From Saprospiraceae bacterium (GTDB lineage Bacteria; Bacteroidota; Bacteroidia; Chitinophagales; Saprospiraceae), in the NCBI GenBank assembly GCA_020436955.1, contig JAGQWW010000129.1, positions 1 to 6,862 on the forward strand: a stretch of DNA of 6,862 nucleotides, in the 5' to 3' direction. The notes below the pieces were generated by a model that saw only the letters and a list, made by a program, of their open reading frames with translations, was not told the origin of the DNA and made no database searches. The position numbers and the translations under genes are program-made. Every line of letters starts with the position of its first letter. Positions within the stretch are counted from its first letter, which is position 1. This document shows, piece by piece, positions 1 through 6,560 of this stretch.

Positions 1-7
1 AGGTAAA

Positions 8-685
8 ATGTGCGGAAGATATTCTTTTGTGGTCTCCATTGAAAAAATCAAGCAGGAATTCCCTGACCTTGAGGCCATTGAGAATATAAGGGTGAGCTAC
101 AATATTGCCCCTACCCAGCACTCTTATGTTATCACCAATGACAAGCCTGACAAATTACAATATCTCATTTGGGGATTGATACCACATTGGTCAAACGATG
201 GAAAAAACAGTGGGAAACTAATCAATGCAAGGAAAGAAAGCATTGAAGTGAAACCCTCTTTCCGTTTACCTATCCGAAAAAGGAGATGTTTAGTACTGGC
301 TGATAGCTTTTATGAATGGAAAACGGTAGCCGGTGAAAAAGTACCCTATCGGATATTTTTAAAGAACAACAAAATTATGGCCTTCGCAGGCTTGTGGGAT
401 GTATGGTATGATGGCAACTACGCTGTTAAAAGTTTTTCCATCATCACGACTCCTGCCAATCATGATGTGGACCGAATCCACGACCGTATGCCGGTAATTT
501 TACCCACCAAAAAAGCACAAAAAGATTGGTTGAAGGAACAGCCTTTGGAAGATGTGCTTGATATTCTTGAAACACCTCCGGAAGGTATTTTAAAAATGTA
601 CCGGGTGTCTCAAAAAGTTAATTCTCCCAAAAATAATTCTCACGATTTACACCAAGAATTGCCCGAACAACCATCTTTATTCTAA
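8..685 (+). CDS. SRAP (SOS response-associated peptidase) family protein, YedK/HMCES-like abasic-site crosslinker
   Basis: SRAP proteins bind abasic sites in single-stranded DNA and form a covalent thiazolidine link through the N-terminal cysteine, shielding the lesion during replication. The 225-residue protein begins Met-Cys-Gly-Arg, so Cys2 becomes the terminal catalytic residue once Met1 is removed. This also fixes the start at this ATG, only 7 bases from the window edge. Other family signatures are seen in order: YNIAPTQ (residues 31-37, Asn32), the WGLIPHW strand (55-61), INAR (72-75), FYEW with the conserved Glu103, and RIHDRMPVIL (156-165) with the conserved His158. Length is normal for the bacterial family (about 220-230). 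The last five residues, QPSLF, resemble a sliding-clamp binding peptide. The next gene starts 43 bp downstream with no terminator between them. Family assignment is secure. The biochemical role is known from E. coli YedK and human HMCES, not shown here. Confidence 0.95.
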   Translation: MCGRYSFVVSIEKIKQEFPDLEAIENIRVSYNIAPTQHSYVITNDKPDKLQYLIWGLIPHWSNDGKNSGKLINARKESIEVKPSFRLPIRKRRCLVLADSFYEWKTVAGEKVPYRIFLKNNKIMAFAGLWDVWYDGNYAVKSFSIITTPANHDVDRIHDRMPVILPTKKAQKDWLKEQPLEDVLDILETPPEGILKMYRVSQKVNSPKNNSHDLHQELPEQPSLF

Positions 686-728
686 ACGATTTAATTTTTC
701 GCCTTACTTCTTTTAAAATTTACTGCTC

Positions 729-1046
729 ATGGGAATGTTCAAAATGTTTAAAATGCCGCAAAATCAGCAGTTTCAATACCGACCCAGATTTTGGGATCAG
801 GAAAAAGAAGAATTGGAAAAAAGGCTGAAAAAAATCCAAAATCCGGAAAATGTTACGGCTGAAGAAATCAAGGAGAATATCAGCATGACCTTCAGAAACA
901 GAGGTGGCGGTGCCGACCCAAAATTTAGATCTGCGCAGGTGATGCAGTCCAATAAAATTCTGGTGCTTACCATTTTAATCCTGGCCGTTTTTGCTTATTT
1001 ATTATTGAATTCGAATATGGATTTTCTTCAAAAATTACTCAACTAG
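729..1046 (+). CDS. small single-pass membrane protein of unknown function, located before mutL
   Basis: The 105-residue product has a basic, Met-rich N-terminus followed by an aromatic FQYRPRFWD stretch (15-23). A highly charged Lys/Glu segment that could be helical (24-50) and a Gly-rich turn near 59-61 follow. One hydrophobic membrane segment lies at about 77-93, with only about a dozen residues after it. This predicts a tail-anchored protein with most of its chain in the cytoplasm. From memory, similar small proteins (basic N-terminus, F-x-Y-x-P-R motif, C-terminal anchor) are common in Bacteroidota and are sometimes mislabelled 'riboflavin synthase subunit beta'; nothing here resembles that enzyme. 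Several in-frame ATGs (729, 735, 744, 753) make the exact start uncertain and no Shine-Dalgarno sequence decides it. It sits between the SRAP gene and mutL on the same strand. Function unknown. Confidence 0.75.
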   Translation: MGMFKMFKMPQNQQFQYRPRFWDQEKEELEKRLKKIQNPENVTAEEIKENISMTFRNRGGGADPKFRSAQVMQSNKILVLTILILAVFAYLLLNSNMDFLQKLLN

Positions 1047-1173
1047 TACACTTTTATAAATAGTTGGAAGAATTCTATCGAAATTAATCGGAAAATCATA
1101 AGCTACATCCTACCTTTAACGCAACAATTTGTTTTAAATCCGGGTTTCCGGTAAATCTTAATCAAAACTTGCT

Positions 1174-3033
1174 ATGGCTGGAATTATTCAGCTACTACCT
1201 GACTCCATTGCAAACCAAATCGCAGCAGGTGAAGTAATTCAACGACCTGCTTCCGTTATTAAGGAATTGTTGGAGAATGCTATTGATGCCGGTGCATCAA
1301 ACATTCAGGTCATTCTAAAGGATGCCGGGAAGACGCTTATCCAGGTAATAGACGATGGAAAAGGAATATCTGATACCGATGCCCGAATGGCATTTGAAAG
1401 ACATGCTACCTCAAAAATCAAAACCTCCGAAGATTTATTCCATATCCGTACGATGGGATTTCGTGGCGAAGCGCTTGCTTCCATCGCCGCCATCGCTCAG
1501 GTAGAACTTAGAAGCCGCACCGCAGATGACGAGCTTGGGACCCGAGTGGTTATTGAAGCATCAGAAGTAAAGGCCCAGGAGGTCTGTCAACAGCCATTGG
1601 GAAGTAATTTCCTGGTTAAAAACCTTTTTTATAATGTGCCGGCCAGAAGGAATTTTCTGAAATCGGACAGCGTAGAGATGAAACATATCCTGGACGAGTT
1701 CCAGCGCGTTGCCATAGCAAATCCAGATGTCTTTTTCTCCCTCCACCATAATCAAAACGAACTATTCCATTTACATCCCGGTAACTTGCGTCAACGATTG
1801 GTAGGGGTATTTGGCAATAATTCCAATAAAAAATTAGTGCCAATTGCAGAAGAAACCGATGTGGTTCAATTGCGCGGTTTTGTTGGCAAACCAGAATTTG
1901 CACGGAAAACCAGGGGGGACCAATTTTTCTTCGTCAATAACCGTTTCATTAAAAGTGGTTATTTGCACCATGCTGTCATGACGGCTTATGAAGATATCTT
2001 GCAGGATGACACCTATCCGTTTTATGTAATTTTTATTGACATCGATCCGGCAAGAATTGACATTAATGTCCACCCTACCAAGCAGGAAATTAAATTTGAC
2101 GACGAGAGGCTAATTTACCAATATCTGCGCGTGGCAGTTCGCCATGCATTAGGACAATACGCTGTAATTCCTACCCTCGATTTTGAAGCTGAAACAGGCT
2201 TATTGCAATACCAAACGGCAGCATCAGCTCCTGTTCAACGCGATGAAAAAAGCTATGCAGGAGGAAGCAGCAATCAAAATTGGAATATTGACCGCCAACA
2301 AGCAAGGGGAGGCAACCAGGACGATTCCAGCCAATTGCAACACTGGCAAAGTTTGTATGAAGGATTGGAAAGAAGCAATGACGATGACGAGGAGGGTTCA
2401 ATCACTTTGCAAAGTGCAGCCACAAAAGAAGAGGAAAACGACCAGTTGGATAGCTTGTTTGCTAATGAAAAGAAAGTGCCTTTTCAAATTCATAATCGCT
2501 ACATCGTAAGCCACATCAAATCAGGATTTTTGCTGATTGACCAACAGGCTGCGCATGAGCGTATACTATTTGAAAGGTATTTTGAATTGCTCCAACAAAA
2601 GAAAGCTTCTACTCAACAAGAGCTTTTTCCAAGGACTGTAAAGTTGGCTACTGCAGATGCAGAGATTTTGCGAGGTATACTGGAGGAAGTAAACGAAATG
2701 GGCTTTGATATTCAGGAATTTGGGTCCGACACCTTTGTCATTCACGGTATTCCATCAGAAATTTACGGAAAACCGGATGCTGAAAAAATGCTGGAGCAGT
2801 TGATCGAACAATTTAAGTCCAATCTGGAGCTCAAAATTGACATAACAGAAAATCTTGCCCGGGCCATGGCAAAGAGTTCTGCCATAAAAAGAGGAAAATC
2901 ATTGACGGTACCTGAAATGCAGGAGTTAATTGATCGTTTATTTGCCTGTGAGTTACCTTATAAAAGTCCTTCCGGCAGGAATTGTTTTATCACCTATGAC
3001 CTGGAAGAATTGAACAAAAAGTTTGAGGGCTGA
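1174..3033 (+). CDS. mutL: DNA mismatch repair protein MutL
   Basis: MutL is the dimeric ATPase that links mismatch recognition by MutS to strand excision. The 619-residue protein has a complete N-terminal GHKL ATPase: KELLENAIDAGAS (30-42, with catalytic Glu31 and Mg-binding Asn35 by alignment to E. coli Glu29/Asn33), IDDGKGI (59-65), RHATSKI (76-82) and GFRGEALASI (95-104). The transducer domain includes the INVHPTKQEIKF segment (297-308). Residues about 335-432 form a low-complexity Gln/Asn/Asp/Glu linker, followed by the dimerisation domain. In that domain the endonuclease motif DQHAxxExxxxE appears as DQQAAHERILFE (456-467). The ACHxAI position reads AKSSAI (566-571) and CPHGRP reads SPSGRN (598-603), so the usual metal ligands are largely gone. 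A clamp-binding type motif QxxLxP is present as QQELFP (481-486). Length is typical. The gene ends 31 bp before the likely rhomboid start. Confidence 0.98.
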   Translation: MAGIIQLLPDSIANQIAAGEVIQRPASVIKELLENAIDAGASNIQVILKDAGKTLIQVIDDGKGISDTDARMAFERHATSKIKTSEDLFHIRTMGFRGEALASIAAIAQVELRSRTADDELGTRVVIEASEVKAQEVCQQPLGSNFLVKNLFYNVPARRNFLKSDSVEMKHILDEFQRVAIANPDVFFSLHHNQNELFHLHPGNLRQRLVGVFGNNSNKKLVPIAEETDVVQLRGFVGKPEFARKTRGDQFFFVNNRFIKSGYLHHAVMTAYEDILQDDTYPFYVIFIDIDPARIDINVHPTKQEIKFDDERLIYQYLRVAVRHALGQYAVIPTLDFEAETGLLQYQTAASAPVQRDEKSYAGGSSNQNWNIDRQQARGGNQDDSSQLQHWQSLYEGLERSNDDDEEGSITLQSAATKEEENDQLDSLFANEKKVPFQIHNRYIVSHIKSGFLLIDQQAAHERILFERYFELLQQKKASTQQELFPRTVKLATADAEILRGILEEVNEMGFDIQEFGSDTFVIHGIPSEIYGKPDAEKMLEQLIEQFKSNLELKIDITENLARAMAKSSAIKRGKSLTVPEMQELIDRLFACELPYKSPSGRNCFITYDLEELNKKFEG

Positions 3034-3064
3034 TTCATTCAGTAGCTCATTTAAACAAACTTCT

Positions 3065-3871
3065 ATGTTTCAGATAACACCAGTAGTCAAATCACTACTG
3101 ATACTTAATATCGGATTTTTTCTTGTGACGATGGTGCTTGGTCAAGGTGCATCCAACGCATTAGCATTGTATTACTTTCAATCTGAAAATTTTCGATTTT
3201 ACCAGATAGCAACCCACTTTTTCATGCATGCAGGCTTCATGCATATCTTTTTCAATATGTATGCTTTGGTGATGTTTGGAAGTTATGTTGAAAAATTATG
3301 GGGTGGAAAAAAATTCCTGTTCTACTATATTTTTTGTGCCTTGGGTGCAGCCATTTTGCACACTGCGTACACCTATTATCACATTTCCGGTATGCAAGAG
3401 TTGGCTGTCGCGTTTAGGGATATGCCAGACGCAAATACTTTTACTAAATTTCTAGGTAAGGCCAATCTTGATTTTCTAACTACTGAAGGTAAAAATTTGG
3501 TTAGCAATTTGGAAAGTGCCCTAAGAAAATCGACAAATGGGGAAGCTGTACAACAAGCCTACAGCATTATGCAGGAATTGATTGGAATGGAAATGAATAT
3601 TCCTATAGTAGGTGCTTCAGGCGCAGTGTATGGCATTTTGGTTGCCTTTGGACTATTGTTTCCAAATGCTGAATTGATGTTGATTTTCCTCCCAATTCCA
3701 ATCAAGGCAAAATATTTCATCCCTGTATTGATGGTCATTGAGTTTATACTAGGAGTAAACCAATATTCCTGGGACAATATCGCTCACTTTGCTCACCTTG
3801 GAGGCGCCTTATTTGGTATTATCCTCATTTTATTCTGGACTAAAAACGATCAATCTTATCGTATAAATTAA
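3065..3871 (+). CDS. rhomboid family intramembrane serine protease
   Basis: Rhomboids cleave transmembrane substrates inside the lipid bilayer with a Ser-His dyad. In this 268-residue protein, TM1 is at about 8-26. The TM2 region carries HIFFN (60-64), matching the His and Asn of the E. coli GlpG oxyanion region (His150, Asn154). GASGAVYG (183-190) places the catalytic Ser185 at the start of TM4, and AHLGGALFG (243-251) supplies the catalytic His244 in the last TM. Six membrane segments can be drawn. A long hydrophilic segment (about 105-180) separates TM3 from the catalytic Ser helix, much longer than in compact GlpG. The ATG at 3065 is preferred because TM1 follows directly. The frame is open upstream to a TTG at 3023 that would overlap the end of mutL and add 14 polar residues. 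The aminopeptidase gene starts 6 bp after the stop, suggesting co-transcription. Substrate unknown. Confidence 0.93.
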   Translation: MFQITPVVKSLLILNIGFFLVTMVLGQGASNALALYYFQSENFRFYQIATHFFMHAGFMHIFFNMYALVMFGSYVEKLWGGKKFLFYYIFCALGAAILHTAYTYYHISGMQELAVAFRDMPDANTFTKFLGKANLDFLTTEGKNLVSNLESALRKSTNGEAVQQAYSIMQELIGMEMNIPIVGASGAVYGILVAFGLLFPNAELMLIFLPIPIKAKYFIPVLMVIEFILGVNQYSWDNIAHFAHLGGALFGIILILFWTKNDQSYRIN

Positions 3872-3877
3872 AGCATT

Positions 3878-4981
3878 ATGAATAGCCTGGTTAATAAATA
3901 TGCCCAATTGTTGGTTAATTATTGTTTGGAGATAAAGGAAGGCGATAAGTTATATGTTACCTCTACGGTATTGGCTGAACCATTGGTGAGAGAAGTGTAT
4001 CGAGAGGCACTAAAAGCCGGAGCGCTGGTTGACACCAACCTGACCTTTCACGACGAGTATCGCATATTAATTGAAAACGCAATTACCGATAAACAATTAG
4101 AACATATTTCGCCGGTGTATGCTCAGGCCATGGAATCATATGATGCCTATCTGGCTATCAGGGCACCTTTTAATTTGCGAGAAGATCAAAATGTGTCTCC
4201 TGAAAAAGCTGGAATTCGTCAAAAGGCGATGAAACCGGTTATCAAAAACTACTTTGAAAGAACAGCGACACGTGATTTAAAAAGAAACCTGTGTCAGTTT
4301 CCTACACAAGCTGCCGCTCAGGAGGCAGGTATGTCTTTGGAAGAGTATGAGCAATTTGTATATGGTGCCTGCCGTTTATTTGATGAAGATCCGGTAGCAA
4401 GTTGGTTGCAGGTAAGACATAACCAACAGAAAATTGTAGACCTTTTGAATAGCCGCACCAAAATTCGATACAAAAGTTCTAACATTGATATAACATTTTC
4501 AACAAACGGCCGTACATGGATAAATTCGGACGGTCAGACCAATATGCCTTCGGGCGAAGTGTACACCTCTCCTGAAGAAGATTCGGTCAACGGTGTAGTT
4601 CATTTTGATTACCCGAGTATTTATATGGGTCATGAGGTAGAAGGGGTAACACTTTGGGTAGAAAATGGGGAAGTCCAAAAGTGGGAAGCCAAAAGAGGCC
4701 AGGACTTTTTGGATAGAATCTTTGCTATGGAAGGCACCAGAAGATTTGGAGAGGCGGCAATTGGAACAAATTCCAACATTGATCGTTTCACCAAGAACAT
4801 TCTCTTTGATGAGAAAATAGGCGGTACAATCCATATGGCAATTGGGCAGTCTTATTTACAAGCAGGTGGGAAAAATCAGTCTTCAGTCCACTGGGATATG
4901 ATAGCTGATATGACCAAAGATGGCCAAATATTTGCTGATGATGAGAAAATATACGAAAACGGCCGCTTTTTATTTGTATAA
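3878..4981 (+). CDS. M29-family metallo-aminopeptidase (AmpS/PepS/aminopeptidase II type)
   Basis: M29 enzymes are cytoplasmic, cobalt- or zinc-dependent aminopeptidases with broad specificity for N-terminal residues, used in peptide turnover. The 367-residue protein shows the family C-terminal catalytic half: NMPSGEVYTSP (222-232, metal ligand candidate Glu227), a Gly/Val-rich strand HEVEGVTLWVENG (252-264), GEAAIGTNSNI (291-301), EKIGGTIHMAIG (312-323, candidate ligands Glu312 and His319) and HWDMI (338-342, His338 and Asp340). The N-terminal half follows the usual pattern with an early EGDKLYV (21-27) strand. It is some 40 residues shorter than the 410-residue Thermus and Staphylococcus enzymes, but no active-site motif is missing. 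It starts 6 bp after the rhomboid stop, so it is very likely co-transcribed with it. Ligand assignment is by motif pattern, not by a computed alignment. Confidence 0.93.
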   Translation: MNSLVNKYAQLLVNYCLEIKEGDKLYVTSTVLAEPLVREVYREALKAGALVDTNLTFHDEYRILIENAITDKQLEHISPVYAQAMESYDAYLAIRAPFNLREDQNVSPEKAGIRQKAMKPVIKNYFERTATRDLKRNLCQFPTQAAAQEAGMSLEEYEQFVYGACRLFDEDPVASWLQVRHNQQKIVDLLNSRTKIRYKSSNIDITFSTNGRTWINSDGQTNMPSGEVYTSPEEDSVNGVVHFDYPSIYMGHEVEGVTLWVENGEVQKWEAKRGQDFLDRIFAMEGTRRFGEAAIGTNSNIDRFTKNILFDEKIGGTIHMAIGQSYLQAGGKNQSSVHWDMIADMTKDGQIFADDEKIYENGRFLFV

Positions 4982-5003
4982 AAGAAATTTATTATTTATT
5001 GAC

Positions 5004-5027
5004 GCCGAAAATTTATAAATTGCCGGC
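5004..5027. promoter_or_regulatory. 24-bp imperfect palindrome upstream of the GTG-started gene (possible operator)
   Basis: The two arms read GCCG at 5004-5007 and CGGC at 5024-5027, enclosing the perfect 12-bp palindrome AATTTATAAATT (5010-5021). Only two of the twelve symmetric pairs mismatch (5008/5023 and 5009/5022). It lies 22 bp after the aminopeptidase stop and 50 bp before the downstream GTG. No T-tract follows on the plus strand, so it does not look like an intrinsic terminator. An operator bound by a dimeric regulator is one reading. Another is that the AT-rich core belongs to a promoter. Function is inferred only from symmetry and position. Confidence 0.35.
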
Positions 5028-5077
5028 AAAATAAAGAGCTTAGAACTCAATTTTTAAGAGAAAAATCAACAAACGAC

Positions 5078-5809
5078 GTGGGCATTAAAAGAAACTTATC
5101 AGTACTTGAAGTGAAGTATGGGAACTTGTATGGAGGCTTTCCAAATTTCTTCTCAATCAGTGAAATTTCACTTTTAGTATTCGAACCAGACACCAAAAGA
5201 ATTTTCGTTGAGACCTGGATCAATCAGGCAGATGTAGACTATGTAAGTGTGATTGCAAAAACAGACGATTTAGGCCACACTGTAGACAGAGTAAAAGAAG
5301 TAATCAACATGCGTACCGGAAGGAAAAAAGCATTTGATGAAGAATACAAACTCAACGAAGAAGAAATCAAAAATTTATTTTTCAAAGTTAGACCTGCACA
5401 GAAAGCTGTGAAAGGTTTCCTTTTGAAAAACTTCAAAAAATACGCTGTAAATCAAATCCTAACTTTTGACGGTAGAAGAGATATTTTCCTTTGTGAAAAA
5501 TCTGGTGTGAATTTCATGCGTATGCGAATCATTGATTTGCAGCGTGAGTTGAATTCAGAGACCAACTACTTGTTCTCCTTGAACAAACTTTCGAAAGTAA
5601 TTGATTTCAGAATGGAAAACAGCTACTTGCGTTCCAACAACCTTGAATACTGGTTGCACCCTATCGCAGCTAAGCAATTTTACCCGGGTAATGCAGCTTA
5701 TGATGCCGCAAGATTATTTATGGTAAATCAGGAATACAGATTGCACCATGATGACTTCCTGGTTAAAGCGCAGTTGCTATTGAATAAAATTCAGGCAAAA
5801 AAGAGATAA
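5078..5809 (+). CDS. uncharacterised protein, possibly a degenerate DEDD-type 3'-5' exonuclease fold
   Basis: I do not recognise a named family. The 243-residue soluble protein has no signal peptide or membrane segment. Its order of elements resembles DnaQ-like exonucleases. A first strand (about 7-13, SVLEVKY) sits where DxE is expected but reads ExK. It is followed by a second strand ending in a Phe-Glu-Pro turn (32-37) and RIFVETWI (41-48). ILTFDGRRDIFLCE (127-140) resembles motif II with Asp131 or Asp135, and IIDLQREL (151-158) resembles the strand after it. AAYDAARLF (206-214) resembles motif III with Asp209. If the reading is right, catalysis is doubtful because the first motif is changed. 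The GTG is the only usable start: no ATG, GTG or TTG occurs in frame upstream within the gap, and the leader is A-rich without a clear Shine-Dalgarno site. A strong terminator follows the stop. The gene itself is secure; the fold assignment is inference. Confidence 0.8.
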   Translation: MGIKRNLSVLEVKYGNLYGGFPNFFSISEISLLVFEPDTKRIFVETWINQADVDYVSVIAKTDDLGHTVDRVKEVINMRTGRKKAFDEEYKLNEEEIKNLFFKVRPAQKAVKGFLLKNFKKYAVNQILTFDGRRDIFLCEKSGVNFMRMRIIDLQRELNSETNYLFSLNKLSKVIDFRMENSYLRSNNLEYWLHPIAAKQFYPGNAAYDAARLFMVNQEYRLHHDDFLVKAQLLLNKIQAKKR

Positions 5810-5824
5810 TCTTTTTTGCTGCAT

Positions 5825-5862
5825 AAAAAAAGCCGCTTCCCGAAAGAGAAGCGGCTTTTTTT
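5825..5862. terminator. bidirectional intrinsic terminator between convergent genes
   Basis: A perfect 9-bp stem, AGCCGCTTC (5831-5839) with GAAGCGGCT (5848-5856), closes an 8-base loop. It is flanked by seven A on the left (5825-5831) and seven T on the right (5856-5862), so both strands have a GC-rich hairpin followed by a U-tract. It begins 16 bp after the plus-strand stop at 5809 and ends 20 bp from the upp stop, so it can serve both convergent transcripts. Confidence 0.92.
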
Positions 5863-5882
5863 GTTACAGGACACAAAAGTCC

Positions 5883-6533
5883 TTATTCCTGTACTTTTTC
5901 TCCGTATGCAAGGTCTCCAGCATCGCCCAATCCTGGCACTATATATGATTTTGCAGTAAGTTCTTCATCCAGTGCTCCCATCCAAATGGATGCTTCAGGA
6001 TACATTCGAATCATATGATTCAATCCCGGAGTTGCTGCGATAGCTGTTACAATATGAATTTTTGAAGGTTTTCCATACTGTAGCAAATTATCCAACGCAA
6101 GGCTCATGGAAGCGCCCGTTGCCAGCATCGGGTCAGCAATGATAAGCACTTTACCCGTAAGGTCAGGACAAGAAATGTACTCCAGGCGCACATCAAATGA
6201 TCCATCTTTATGCTGTTTTCTATAGGCTGAGACGAATGCATTTGAAGCTTGGTCAAATATTTGTAACATACCTTGATGCATAGGTACGCCGGCACGAAGT
6301 ATGGTACCTAAAACTATTTCATCAGTCGGCACCTGGCAATTGGCTATACCGAGCGGGGTTTCCACATCTTTTTGAGTATAGTGTAGGGTCTTACTGATTT
6401 CATAAGCAAGCACAGAACCAATACGCTCCATATTTTTGCGAAATCGCAAGCTGTCTTTTTGAATGGCAGCGTCTCTGATTTGCGCAATATATTGGCTGGC
6501 AATGGATGGATGATCACTTAGATTGAATTGCAT
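5883..6533 (-). CDS. upp: uracil phosphoribosyltransferase
   Basis: UPRT converts uracil and PRPP to UMP and pyrophosphate in the cytoplasm, salvaging pyrimidine bases. The 216-residue protein has the type I phosphoribosyltransferase PRPP loop VLIIADPMLATGASM (129-143), in which DPMLATG matches the UPRT signature. The uracil-binding C-terminal segment YIVPGLGDAGDLAYG (197-211) is typical of true UPRTs and separates them from other phosphoribosyltransferases and from PyrR. GTILRAGVPM (76-85) is the family's conserved dinucleotide-like loop. Length is close to the usual 205-215. The ATG at 6531-6533 (read on the minus strand) is preceded 19 bases away by a Bacteroidota-type -7 element. The gene is convergent with the exonuclease-like gene, shares its terminator and appears monocistronic. 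Confidence 0.97.
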   Translation of the reverse strand: MQFNLSDHPSIASQYIAQIRDAAIQKDSLRFRKNMERIGSVLAYEISKTLHYTQKDVETPLGIANCQVPTDEIVLGTILRAGVPMHQGMLQIFDQASNAFVSAYRKQHKDGSFDVRLEYISCPDLTGKVLIIADPMLATGASMSLALDNLLQYGKPSKIHIVTAIAATPGLNHMIRMYPEASIWMGALDEELTAKSYIVPGLGDAGDLAYGEKVQE

Positions 6534-6552
6534 ATTGATTATGATTTTTTTT

Positions 6553-6560
6553 CAAAAATA
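6553..6560 (-). promoter_or_regulatory. predicted upp promoter, Bacteroidota -7 element
   Basis: Read on the minus strand, 6560 to 6553 is TATTTTTG, an exact match to the Bacteroidota housekeeping -7 consensus TAnnTTTG. It ends 19 bases before the upp ATG, which would give a short leader. The -33 element is weak: AACTG ends 20 bp upstream of it, at the expected spacing, in place of TTTG. The match is short, so this is a prediction from consensus and position. Confidence 0.5.

Noticed and set aside
1040..1066. CAACTA / TAGTTG inverted repeat after the small membrane-protein gene, as a terminator
   Set aside because: The stem is only 6 AT-rich pairs with a 15-base loop and no T-tract, so it is too weak to call.
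1111..1118. TACCTTTA as a -7 promoter element for mutL
   Set aside because: It misses the final G of TAnnTTTG and has no TTG at the right distance upstream, so a mutL promoter here is not supported.
1140..1151. CCGG-GTTT-CCGG mini-hairpin before mutL
   Set aside because: Four base pairs from a self-complementary tetramer are expected by chance and no other feature supports a role.
1834..2073. Minus-strand open frames inside mutL (several, 62-95 residues)
   Set aside because: All are antisense to conserved MutL coding sequence and have no motif, start context or neighbour supporting them.
2183..2509. 108-residue plus-strand open frame inside mutL
   Set aside because: It lies in another frame over the low-complexity linker of MutL. 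The composition is Lys/Gln-rich with no domain; the MutL frame explains the DNA.
3023..3064. Upstream TTG start for the rhomboid gene overlapping the end of mutL
   Set aside because: It would add 14 polar, Ser-rich residues before TM1. The ATG at 3065 starts right before the first membrane segment and is a stronger start codon.
4499..4834. 111-residue minus-strand open frame inside the aminopeptidase gene
   Set aside because: It is antisense to conserved M29 catalytic motifs, Cys/Ile-rich without recognisable features. It is a shadow of the real gene.
4999..5020. TTGACG and TATAAAT as a sigma-70 style promoter
   Set aside because: The gap between the two boxes is 9 bases, far from the usual 17, and the second box lies inside the palindrome core.
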